From positions 4,531,001-4,595,000 of the forward strand of contig OY727095.1 in assembly GCA_963402885.1 (NCBI GenBank): a stretch of 64,000 nt of DNA. The letters are read 5' to 3'. Origin of the DNA: Antedon bifida. Taxonomy: Eukaryota > Echinodermata > Crinoidea > Comatulida > Antedonidae. Below, piece after piece: positions 48,265 to 59,800 of the stretch. The notes beneath the pieces were generated by a model. The model did not search any database. It had not been told where the DNA came from and saw only the letters and a list, made by a program, of their open reading frames with translations. The position numbers were made by a program, and so were the translations under genes. Position 1 is the first letter of the stretch; every line of letters starts with the position of its first letter.

Positions 48265-51200
48265 ATGTTGAGATTTATTATTTTATTGACGGCGTTTTCT
48301 TTGCCGTATGCTTTATGTGGGTAAGTTATTTTACATTTTTCTGTAACATATTGTTATTGAAGGAGCAAACGGTAAATATTATTCAATATTATCTTATTAC
48401 TATACTTACAATAATTCATTTTCTAATTAATATTTCTATACTGTTGTGACTAATAGGTTAGATAAGCAAACTTTCGTTTCTTCAGTAATAGAACCACGTT
48501 CTTAACTTATAATTTTAAAAATTATTCCTGTGTCTGTTTTTTGGGGTTTTTTCCCCTGCGGAAGTGAATTTTAAACTTGATTAAAACTAAAAACTGGCCT
48601 ATTCAAACTCTCTGTTTTCATCTTTATTTTTCATGTTTTGAGGATATATTTTAAAGGTTCCATTAACTGGATGAAAAGGTTCTGTTTTACAAATACTGAA
48701 TGTTATGAGTTGGATGATGGAGAATATTTGATGAGTTGAAAGAATGACTACTATATTTAACGAGGCGGCAGTTTAGTTAATTATAGTAGTCTATCTTTCA
48801 ACGAATATAATATTCACCACCATCCAACGAAAACAAAGCATTTACTATTTGTTTTATAGAACAATTACTTTGAATTATTTCAACATACAAAACAACAGGC
48901 TATTCCTAGGCATAGCTAGGCAGGCCTGTGTAAAAAAGCAGATTAGCATTACGAAAAACAGACAACTGAAACTGATCTAGGCTGTTTTTTGCAACGATTC
49001 CACGTCTTGTATAATCAGTTAATCAAATCATACAAATGATGATCTAGGTAATTTAATTGCCCTTTTTTGTCTAATTCGCTCTACAAAAAATGTTTATTTT
49101 CGTACCAAAAAAAGCTAAAAAAACTATCACACAATCGTTTAATAGTATACGTCTATCAAACACCATGTGACCCATACTCGCGTGTTATAATTTACAATAC
49201 TACTATCGTTGAAATGCATACTAATTCCTATTATTTACCTTCAGCATATTATAAACTGCTAGGCATTGTCCCAGAATGTCAAACAGCATGTCCACATTTG
49301 TAATAATCATTTTCTGAATAATGACAAGCCAATACAGGGTCGTTCAGTTTTCCGTAAAACATTGTGCGAAGTAAACAAACAATACATTTTTTCAGTTCAA
49401 GTCATTATATAATCACTGCTCCAGGGGTATTCAGTGATAATGTTGAAGAAGATGTACTCGTATCGATCTTTGGATCAGATGTAAATGATGAACCCTTAAC
49501 TGTTCCAGTAACAATTACTCTTACTACCAGTGACGGCATTAAGGTTGCCAGTCAAACCGCTGACGTAACATCTGGTAAAATGCTTAGTTTTTAAATACAA
49601 CTTCTCCTCGTGTGTGTGCCAGTATATAAAAATAAATATTTTCAGTTCTTCATACCTCCCAAGGTTTATGAAACCAAAGCTCTATAATAATCCATCAAAT
49701 CATAGAGGGCACATCTACATTTGATTCACATTGATTAAAACAGTAACAATTGGTTTTTAATAATTATATTAGATATTATTATTATTTATATGGATTTTAT
49801 AAATGCACCTACTACCTACCTAATTATGTCAACAAACGACCAAATCGGCCTTTCGCGTCCAACAAAAATATCAAATTGTAAAAAAAAAACAGTTGATTGC
49901 AACCATTCAATAATACCTACATTTAATAGTACATCTACTTGTATTTCAAAATAACATTAGACTGATTGATTTAACCAGGTACACCAAAGGTGTTAACATT
50001 CATTGTGAATGTAGCTGATTTACCATCGGATGAGGAGTTTCCAAAGTTGACTTTACGTGCGTTTTCTGCCCACACTAGTCTGCCTTTTGACAAAAGTGAA
50101 GTTGTGTTAGTGGCAACTAAAGTTATTCTTACTCCTGATCAAGACGGTATGTGTCATTTTATTTGTTTACTAGTCCCACAGTCCTAGTGAATCCTATTTA
50201 CTGGCAATTGGTATATAATTGTGTTAACTAATCGCTGCTTCTGGCCTGGCTACATAATGTGTTATGTATTCGCTTGATATCATGGTTTTTGAATGCACCA
50301 CTCTACTATCATTATTTAAAGTAGGCCTACTGAATTTTGCTTTTTAGATTTTTTCTGTTTTGATTTTTTCTGTTATGTGTTAAAAATAAGAAACGAACTA
50401 CGCTCAAATATGCACAATTTGAGGTATTTTTACTAAAACTGTAATCAAACATTAAGGTAGAATGCCTACAGACAGTAGTATTTTGTAATTTTATATTTTA
50501 AAGATTACAAAGCTAACAACTGTTTAATGTTGAGGAAAAATTTGCGATGGCGTTAATATATCCATTCAGCTAGCGGAACAGTTTTTGATTACTATTTCTC
50601 AGTGAGTTAACAATACTTCCAAGACACAGCTAAACTCATTCACATCTAATAATGTTTGTATATTTAGTTCATAATATTTTCAAGTTCAATTATTAAATAC
50701 TAAGTTGTGATATGTGTTAATGATAATATTTTTATCCTTCCAAACAGAAAATTGCACTATTTTTTACAACCCGTATGACGACCAAATTGAGTTGTGGCCA
50801 GCGTGTGAGGATAATTGTGCCTGTGCTGCAGGTAACTACATTTTGTTGTACAGTTTAAAGGGTCTTTCACACCTGTTCCGGCACGATTCCGGTCCGGCGC
50901 CGGCAAATCCAATCGAACGTCAATGTTTCGTTTTTACGCGGCTACGCGCATATCGATTGGCGCATAGCCGCGTGGAGCGTCGTCAAAACGAAACATTGAT
51001 GTTCGATTCGCCGGACCGGAACCGTGCCGGAACAGGTGTGAAAGGCCCTTAACAAAAAGGATTGTACGAAACGGCTTCCTATAGTCAAATTAGTAGTTAT
51101 AATAAAGTTGAAAACACCGGATAAGAATTAACATCAAGATGTACAGTCAATGTTACACTCATCCCTATAGGCTTAGCCCGTGTTAAGTAAGTAATAATAG

Positions 51201-53219
51201 ATCAATCACAGCTGCAGCGTAAGTTTCACTTCTGTATAGGAATGTTATGACCATTGAGTCTCATTTTCAATGAACACTAGCAACCTACTACATAGCGTAC
51301 GGGCCTTCTATACTTTGAAGGGCAGAAGAATTTAACTTAAGCCACTAAAAGGCATCAAATTGCATATCTCTTTCAAGGTCAAGTTATCCACACAGTACTC
51401 AGTGTATTCCCGTCGTGCAATGTTGTCATGCCTGCTCTTTATTCTTTCTGGCACAGCATCTTAGGCCTACATTGTTTTAGAGAGTTGAACAATCCAGCGT
51501 GTCATCAATGTAATTTACTTCGTTCTTAATGCCTAGGTTTGCGCACCTTATATTAACTTATCTGTACCAGATTCCAAGTCACTTTTATAAAATAAAATGT
51601 TTGTCTGTTAGCCGACTACTTCAAAACAAAGGCACTTTGGTAAAAACTACTAGGCGGATGATCACGATTCTGGATCCGTTAGGCCATAGAGATATTATAT
51701 CACTATAACATCTCTATGGTTAGGCCTATTTTCCACTACTCGAAAATCGAAAGCGCATTATATCATATTCTAAATCCCTCTCTACGCTTGCGTCTAAGCT
51801 GACGCTTTCGATTCTCGCGAACAAATTTGCTTCATGGCCTCACTTTTTACACTGGCGGAGGCCAAAACTCTGTCATTGTTCTTGTTATTATTGTTTTTTT
51901 TTATCTCGTTATATTTCTAGGTCCTTGCCCAGACTGTGAAAGACCTGAGGCAGAATTTGCGTCTCAAAATGATCTTTATCACGAGTGGGCTTGTGGTCAA
52001 CAAAAAGGAATCGATTATGGTAACGTAAACAGTGATTATTTTGATTTATTCATGCAAAAGTATATGAGTGTTTAAGAAATGAAATTATGGGCGTAAGATT
52101 TCTTTTTATGATAAACCTTTTGCTCATTTGACTTGCTCATCCCAATAATGGTCCTATTGAGAAATAATCAATTGAAGTCCAGTGCATCTTCGCATATTTA
52201 CCTACCAAGTGTTCTGTTATAGCTAAATAACTCATTCTCTGTTATGTTATCACCAGTGTTTGAAGCTATTGCTCAGGCTGTAGATGAAAAAGACGGCTTC
52301 ATCACCCTCACAGCGACGGTATATAGATTGAAAACAGGTACAGGTTGAATTATAAATAACATTTGAAATATTGAGATGCAAATTCGGGGCTTCAGAATTT
52401 TTCCGAAACACTGTGATTGGTTTAACGTTATTTACAGACTAATCTGGAACATATACTCTCACAATATCTCTCATCTTTACTCGATTTTCTTAATTTTTCT
52501 CTGACGTCTTACCTTTTTTGTAGGCAGAGATCAATTTGAAGATGTGGCGGATAAAACATATGGTGCAATTCGCTTTTTTATCATAAACAGTTCGTGCGCA
52601 GGCTGTGAATTGTTTAAGCCTGGTCACAAGTATCTGATAATGGGCAAAGATGGTATTCCATACCAGGATGGCATATATACCAAGTAAGTTGTTTTTGTTA
52701 GATGCGGATGACCATTGCGATTGTCAAGAGTCATCTTTTTCTTTATGACCACGTTCTTTTATTTAGACCTGAGTTTAAAATATTTCACATCAATTATAGA
52801 ACCACAGAAACTGTCTGTATTCTTTATTATGTTTATATTATCATTTGTAATTGCTTATGTTGTAATACCTTTCTTGTTAAAATTACTTAAACAAATATGT
52901 GTAATAAGAGAAAAAATGTTCTTCCTTTATCATCCTTTATTCACGAATAAAAAATTGTACTTTGGAACTCAAACAAGCCAAGACACAATTAAAATGCAAG
53001 GAAATAATACACGAAGATACAAATACAGATAAAAAACGTTCCTCCATTACTACTCTAATTTTTTATTTATAAACGTATTTTACTTTTTCCAGATACAAGT
53101 ATTTGCTGGATAACACTTCCTATATCGAAAAATGGTCCAAGAAATCAGACAACAAATCACGTGCTAAACTTTTGAACACTTTTGAAAATACCATGATTGA
53201 TGAGGGCTGTCCTACCTAA
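48265..53219 (+). CDS. Mini-C3 gene 1: signal peptide + MG1 + C345C/NTR, 8 exons, 315 aa
   Basis: Exons: 48265-48320, 49402-49574, 49979-50146, 50748-50831, 51921-52019, 52257-52337, 52524-52683, 53093-53219. Phases agree (948 nt). Exons 1-3 correspond to C3-like exons 1-3 (MLRFIILLTAFSLPYALC signal; HYIITAPGVFSDNVEEDV; VLTFIVNVADLPSDEEF). Exons 4-8 correspond to C3-like exons 32-36 (ENCTIFYNPYDD; GPCPDCERPEAEF; SSCAGCELF; YLIMGKDGIPY; ends GCPT). Everything between is missing, including thioester, anaphylatoxin and processing site. Exon 3 also lacks FIQTDKPIY. The product should be a small secreted disulphide-rich protein. No full-length family member has this architecture to my knowledge. 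Exon 2 has an in-frame alternative acceptor 6 bp upstream. Function unknown; a decoy or regulator of C3 interactions is inference. Confidence 0.86.
50523..50602 (+). pseudogene. Relic of C3-like exon 31 in mini-C3 gene 1
   Basis: AATGTTGAGGAAAAATTTGC and CAGCTAGCGGAACAGTTTTT followed by GATTACTATTTCTCAG align with C3-like exon 31 at 41860-41937. It has an in-frame TAG, a frame shift and a lost donor (CAGTGAG for CAGGTAAG), so it is no longer an exon. It sits just before the exon equivalent to C3-like exon 32, where exon 31 should be. Confidence 0.85.
50865..51052. mobile_element. Long inverted-repeat MITE
   Basis: About 190 bp with long imperfect inverted arms: AAGGGTCTTTCACACCTGTT at the left and AACAGGTGTGAAAGGCCCTT at the right, continuing inward through GGCACGATTCCGGTCCGGC-type sequence to a GCGGCTACGCGCATATCGAT centre. 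It lies in intron 4 of mini-C3 gene 1 and is absent from gene 2, so it inserted after the duplication or was lost there. Confidence 0.88.
51680..51726. repeat. Short perfect hairpin
   Basis: TAGGCCATAGAGAT and ATCTCTATGGTTAGGCC are inverted arms around an AT-rich loop, in intron 4 of mini-C3 gene 1. Confidence 0.75.
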
Positions 53220-54003
53220 GAACTCCGCCAGTGAACAAGCAGCAAATGCCGAGTCTTTTCTTTGTATTCAACCGTGCCTTCTTAATACCATATTCCATAG
53301 AGAGAGCCATTTCCCTTATTCAATATTACTTTGTAGAACAGCATTATTGTGTTCCACATTCATTTCAATCAGTAATTTGATCCTTTTATAAAAATATGAA
53401 AATATGTTTCTAAAAAACAAATATTTCTTATTCAATTTCCAGTAGGCCTAAAATGGTGTATGTAATTCATAAGATTTATTCCCCGAGATTATGTATAATA
53501 CATTCTGAATAGGTTTCTCTTAAAGATGTATTGTCCCCCTGAAAAAATAATTTGTAACATTTTTTGGATTGAATATGCCATTTTAATGTCACATAATAGG
53601 TATCCACTTTGAACAAAAATTGATCGAAAAAAAATGTATACCTAAAAAAATGGCTTTTTGGCTGAATTTGACCATTTATTTTGTCATTTTATATGATCAT
53701 TTAGAGTATAGAACATTATAATAACATAGCATCATTATTTCATGATTAAATTCTTTTTAACATATAAATCCGATTTATTTAATATGAAATTAAATTTGCT
53801 TACACTGAAGAATTGATTTTATCTGACTTTGGTGTTTTGTTCTATGAAACCGTTATACGCTTTTACATTTACGACACGTGATGTAAATTTAAATTCAAGA
53901 AGCAACCAATCAGCCGTCGTTCGTTGTTGGTAGGATATAGCAAATATAATATGTGGCGTATCCTGGACTTTTAAACCATACAATTTGACAGATTTACGAT
54001 GTT

Positions 54004-54500
54004 TTACCTCTCTACGCAGCTTCTTCGAATATCCATGTGTTTCTGAGCGTGCGCATAATGACGTTTTGTAGCGTCGTGAGAATCGACTTTACCTTGGCTA
54101 GCCCAAACATTTGAGCCCTGCATATGATGATATATTATTACATACACAGCAAAGACATAGTTATTACTAAATGCATCAAACAATTTTGATTTGAAAACAC
54201 TTACTATTGAATTCCGGTGTTCGATTATTGAATGGTTGATTTGCATGGTATGCCGGTTACCTGTATTCATAGTCAAGAACAGCAACAAATCCGTCGTCAT
54301 CGGTGTAATGGCAGGACTTCGGTTGAAAGGTATGTTACTAGCAGATAGGCTCATACCAATTTAGCAAATTTTTACCCGGTTAGTATATTTCAACATTTCC
54401 GTACAAAATGTACGTTCGTCCGACTAACGACGAATTACCACGGGAGCCGTACAAAAACAAAATCCAAGGACTGAGCGATGCCGAACTGCCGGAATAAGGT
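54004..54500. other. Unassigned candidate exons in a duplicated block
   Basis: On the minus strand an open frame at 54216-54354 and an exon-like 54094-54118 (acceptor ATATGCAG, donor GGTAAAG) could splice in phase in more than one frame. One version reads DDDGFVAVLDYEY then AQMFGLAKVKS. On the plus strand 54408-54497 is a 29-codon frame (YVRPTNDELPREPYKNK, then a stop) after a fair acceptor at 54383. The block recurs at 63170-63665. I recognise no family and the strands conflict, so no gene is called. Confidence 0.3.
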
Positions 54501-55289
54501 TAAGCCAGTATAGTTATATCCGAATCGCGATTTTTTTTTCGTACATAAGGCCAACAGCCATAAGTCGCGTGCTAAAACGCATAGTGATACCGGACCGACA
54601 GACAGACCGACCGACCGACCGACATAAACCTGAAAAATATAACAATTTAAGACAATATTATTATCTTTAATTAAATGGGAAAATTGTGTTCAAGTAATCG
54701 GGGACTAGAGTGCCACTTGATTGAAGTTACAAGTGAGCCTTTGAAGTCGAATTATGTTCGTATACCGGAATTCGATTAAGAAAGACTTGGACTGACGGTA
54801 CTGCACATTATTTATTGTTATTTATATTCATGTTAACATGCTGATGCGAATAAATGATAAATAGATTCACTTTTAGATTTAAAGATATTTTGTCTCCCTA
54901 AAATAATAATTTCTTAAAATGTTTTGTCGAATATGTCTATACTAATATGTCCATATACTAGATAGTCACTTTGACGACAAAAAAAATGGATCGAAAAAAA
55001 ATATTTATCTGAAAAATGTAATTTAAAGCAAAAAAACGTCAAATATCAGTGTATTTCCAAATTTTCTTACAATATGTATACGTAAATACTTAAGTATGAT
55101 TCACCTTTAGATTTAAAGATATCATTGCCCCTCTGAAAAATGTTTTGGTCAAATTACATTATATAAATAACTATTTAAAAGGAATCATTATAACTAGCAA
55201 GGAATTAGAGTGTCATTTCACTCTATCCCTGATAACTAGTAAATAAAAAACATATTTATAATGAATATTACTTTTTTTGCTCACGTTAC

Positions 55290-55600
55290 AGAAAAAGTAA
55301 AGTAACTTACCCACAAAACACCGTCAACAAAATAATAAATCTCTACACAGTTGAGAATTAATAATGTCTACTTAGACATTAAATTCTGTTAGACAAGTTG
55401 CTTGTCGATTGTCCAGTGATTGACCACAAACTTGAAATGAGAAAAGTTTCTCAATCTAACTATATCTTTGCTTTTCAAAAACGATATAAATTTTATATTG
55501 AAATTTTATTTAGGTCAACGGATATAAGAGATCACTCTCTTTTGTTACAAAAAGACGAGAAGAAATTGACCATTAGGATAAATGAGCTTGACCATCGGTG
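55290..55600 (-). pseudogene. Inverted dead copy of C3-like promoter and exon 1
   Basis: Read on the minus strand it has AGAGAGTGATCTCTTATATCC, CTCATTTCA, ATTAATTCTCAACT, then AGAGATTTATTATTTTG and TTGTGGGTAAGTTACTTTAC. These are the promoter, signal-peptide exon and donor of the mini-C3/C3-like genes in order. The start codon is changed to GTG, a base is lost just after it (TTGAG to TAGAG) and the middle of the signal peptide is deleted. No downstream exons follow, so it is a 5' fragment. Confidence 0.82.
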
Positions 55601-56299
55601 ATTACACTTGGACGCAACCGAACACAGCTTACGACGTAGACATAGCTCCAGTGAGTTGTCCAATCACAAGTGACTGTTCTAATGATCTATCGCGTCGTCG
55701 TGATTGGTTAAATCACTTGCGGCCACTATAATTAAGCTTTGATAAAATTAAGTCATGATTTGTCAAAAGTTGAATGGCCTGGCCCATAGGAGTGGACGGG
55801 CATCCGGAGTGATTAACTTCTTAATTGTTAGAGAATTTAGGAGCGGTAAGAAGTACAAATTAATTTCGAGCATGATCCAGATCTAAAAAGAAATTTACTA
55901 ATTTAACCAAGAGATATATAACTCCAATCCATCATATCACGTAGTTGTAATTGAATACAGTACGCAATTCAGCCAACCGATTCTCGGTTCTAGACCTAGA
56001 TCTCCAGAGTATCGTAATAGATTTCCGTAATGTGTTCGTCATTGTTTGTTATTTTTTCAGTTTTATGAACATAACTTTATTAAAACCACGAAATTGCCTA
56101 TTCAAAATCTGATTTTGAGGACAATACATCTTTAAAAGTTCTGTTAAAAATTCATGATTGGAACTAAATAATTATGATGTTCTATTTTACAAACTGTTAT
56201 ATCGTTGGAATGTTAGCATATACTACCTTTTATAAAAAATAATCCAACAGTTTTCTGTATTGAACTTACAATATTTATACGCAATAATAATAATAATTA

Positions 56300-56518
56300 A
56301 GCGTGGTTCCTACTAGAAAGCAAGCCAACGCAACGCAGAGATGTATTGACGCAAAGTGCTGTATTGCGTAATATAATCACAAGTGGGAACCGACGACGAA
56401 ACAGCGCTGCAAACATCGCAGGTTTGATTTCTCGCAGGCGGGGGCAAACACAAATATTGGAAGGACATTTTCTTACGTTGCGTCGGTTGCGTCCAAGTGG
56501 GAACCACGCTTTAGTATT
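56300..56518. mobile_element. MITE, family B, duplicated with the segment
   Basis: Near-identical counterpart of 47683-47896, so it was in place before the segmental duplication. Confidence 0.85.
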
Positions 56519-56624
56519 ATAGTGCCGACGTCGTATGTCTAAGTTCTAGAGAAAAATATCAGGTTCGATTATTACGTATCACCTCGCCTTTTGGCATCAG
56601 AAGAGAGAGATCTCTCTATATCCG

Positions 56625-56877
56625 GTGAACTATTATTGCTGCCAATTACAAACACACCTCAATTCCACATCCTCTATGAAAATTAAGATAAGTTAGCTTA
56701 AGAAATATTTCTCATTTCAGTTCATGATCAAGTGAAGTCGACAAGTAGATTGTCTAGATACAGTTAGGTTAAGACATATTTTTCATTTCAAATTGGTGGT
56801 CAAGAGAAGTGGACAGTCGACTGTAACTTGTCTATACAGAATTGATTATTCAAAATAGACATTAATAATTCTCAACT
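56625..56877 (+). promoter_or_regulatory. Promoter / 5' UTR of mini-C3 gene 2
   Basis: Nearly identical to 48010-48264, including the doubled CTCATTTCA segment, so the internal duplication predates the split of the two mini genes. Confidence 0.55.
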
Positions 56878-59800
56878 ATGTTGAAATTTATTATTTTATT
56901 GACGGTGCTTTCTTTGCCGTATGCTTTATGTGGGTAAGTTATTTTACATTTTTCTGTAACATGTTGATATTGCAGGAGCAAACGGTAAATATATTATTCA
57001 ATATTATCTTATTACTATACTTACAATAATTCATTTTCTAATTAATATGTATATACTGTTTCGGGAATAGAGCCATGTTCTTAACTTATAATTTAAAAAA
57101 TGATTCGTGTGTCTGTTTTTTTGTTTTTTTTTTCTCTTGCGAAAGAATTGTAAACTTTATTAAAACTAAAAACTGGCCTATTCAAAGTTGGTGTTTTTTC
57201 ATCTTTATTTTTCATGTTTTGACGATATATTTATGGTTCCATTAACGAGTCATGAATTGGATGAACAGGTTCTGTTTTATAAATACTGAATGTTATGAGT
57301 TGAAAGATTGACTGCTATAATTAACTAGATGGCAGTTGACTTAAATGTAAAGCAGTCTATCTTTCAACGAATATAGGCCTAATATTCACCATCATCCAAC
57401 GAAAACAGAGCATTTATTATTTGTTTGTTTTATAGAACACCTACTTTGAATTATGTCAACAATCGAATCGTTATTCCTAGGCCTAGTGTAAAAAAGCATG
57501 ATTAACATGCAACTGAAACTGATCTAGGCTAATTCTGTTTTTTTTTTCAACGAGTCCACGGATAATTAATCAGTGATAAAAAGTGGTCCAGAATTGGGAC
57601 CATGGTCCCAAAATGTAATGGAATGGTCCTTGACCACATATCTATCTGTACATTCATTTTGGTAAAGATATTGTAATTACTTTTTGAGTAATCCTACTAA
57701 CAAACAAACAAACAGACAAACAAATGAAAGTACTTGGCAAAATATATCCACTGAGCATGTTGAATGATACATTTTTTTCTTTAGGTATTAGCCTTACATG
57801 GTTCAAATCCTGCTTGGATTTATACTTTTTTTTAAATAATTTTTAATACAAACAAACTCCGTCATTGCAACAATGACCTTTCTAAAATCAAGATTGACCA
57901 GGAGTTGGGGAGTGTCTTGAAGCTGTGCCGATTTGCGGCGCCCCTGCCTTAACCCATGGAGTAAGCTTAACCGCTCGACCAGTCGACTAATATTTTGGTC
58001 CATATCAAAGAATATGTCCATGTTAAAAGAAGACAGAATGCGTGCTATTTAATATATCATACAGAAGATAAGCTTTTGTGACATGACTAATATATCAATT
58101 TTCCTGAAAAGTAATAGGCATGTTCTGTAAGTATATACATGGAGAAATGGTATATACCTATGTACAGAATGAAATAAGGAAGGACATACGCTGGTACTAA
58201 AAAAATAATTTTCAACTAACAATAGATAAACAGCAACGCGAAAAACAAACGGGTGAATTTTAAAAGAAATAGGTTTTTTAAACTATGCGTATAAAAAATC
58301 ATGTACATTAAATCAAATTATATTTGAAAATTACAAATCACAATTTATAACTCTTGCCTCCTGTACAAATATGATGTTTTTTCGACAAGTAGTTCGAGAA
58401 AATGCAATTTCAGTACATTTGTTACTTTAAGACTGCTCGCCGGCTTTTGAAAATTGTCTCCTATCTTTTAACACTAGCCGGTCTGAAAATAATATCATTT
58501 TTGTTATTTGTGAAGTTATTAATAAACCAATTTTGCTGAATTTCAATAGGCATGGTCTGAAGGTATATACCTATCTACATCCATAACTTGAAAACTGTAG
58601 GCGCTATCGTGCTAACAAACAAACAAACAAACACACAAACAAAGTGAATACTATACTTGGCAAAATTCTTTTTGCCAAGTAACAAACAAACAGACAGACA
58701 AACAAACACACGCGATCAATTACATATACCTCCTTTTTTCCATAAAACATTGTGCAAAGTAAAAAACAATACATTTTTTTTCAGTTTAAGTCATTATATA
58801 ATCACTGCTCCAGAGGTTTTCGGTTATAATGTTGAAGAATATGTACTCATATCGATCTTTGATGGAAATAATGAACCCTTAACTGTTCCAGTAACAGTTA
58901 CTCTTACTACAAGTGAAGGCATAGAGGTTGGCAATAAAACTAGTGACGTAACAGCAGGTAAAATGCTTAGTTTTTTAATACAACTTCTCCTCGTTTGTGT
59001 GTGCCAGTATATTATATATAAATATTTTCAGTTCTTCAAATGAACGGTTTATGAAACCATAGCTGTATAATAATCCATCAAATCATAGAGAGCAATGCGA
59101 AAATAAATTGGCATCTTATAATATGTCGTTCCAATGGTTGTAAATGCCGTGTCAACACATTATTACTTCACTTAATAAAGAACACATGAGTTAATTATAA
59201 ACATCTTACGGACCGAATTTGTTGGTTCGGTCGCGCTCATAATCGGCCTGTCGCGTCCAACAAATATCAAATTATTTTATAAAAAAAAAGCAGTTGATTG
59301 CAATCATTCAGTATTAACTATAGTACATACTTGTATTTATTAAATAACATTAGACTGATTGATTTAACCAGGTACACCAAAGGTGTTAACATTCATTGTG
59401 AATGGAGCTGATTTACCATCGGATGAGGAGGTTCCAAAGTTGACTTTACGTGCGTTTTCCTCCCACAATAGTCTGTCTTTTGACAAAAGTGCAGTTGTGT
59501 TAGTAGCAACTAAAAGCCAAGTTATTCTTACTCAAGGTATATGTCATTTTATTTGTTTACTAGTCCCACAGTCCTAGGTCTAAGTGAATATGGCAATTAA
59601 CTGGCAATTGGTATATAATTATGTTATTAGGCTACTGATCGCTGATTCTGGCCTGGCTACATGATTTATGTATTCGTCTGACCTCGTGGTTTTTCATTAA
59701 TTTTGAATGTACCTAAGTTATCTACAACATACATAAAGTAGACCTACTCCCTTTATCTGCTTTAATCGATTTTTTTTTTTTCGTTAGGTGTTAAAAATAA

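Larger units (their letters stand above)
47627..54765 (+). repeat. Segmental duplication, copy 1 (carries mini-C3 gene 1)
   Basis: Begins CAACAGTTTTCTGTATTG and is collinear with 56245-64000. Offset grows from about 8.62 kb at the left to about 9.2 kb at the right through insertions in copy 2. Exons, introns, upstream repeats and the 3' flank are all duplicated with high similarity. Confidence 0.88.
53220..56244. other. Region between mini-C3 genes
   Basis: Holds a family-C element (53524-53690), a block at 53800-54500 duplicated at 62900-63665 with protein-like but conflicting short frames on both strands, an ACCGACCG-type unit (54545-54625), family-C-like fragments (54878-55150) and the inverted dead exon-1 copy (about 55290-55600). 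I see no further intact gene. Confidence 0.6.

Noticed and set aside
51827-51920. Hydrophobic leader reading into the C345C exon (51827 and 60385), which looked like an alternative signal peptide
   Set aside because: The frame is different in the two copies: the equivalent methionine frame in copy 1 ends in a stop at the acceptor TAG. The hydrophobicity comes from the polypyrimidine tract.
54004-54354. 116-codon minus-strand frame as an intact single-exon gene
   Set aside because: The counterpart at 63323-63520 stops after 65 codons. Only a spliced or partial version could be real, so it is kept as a low-confidence candidate.
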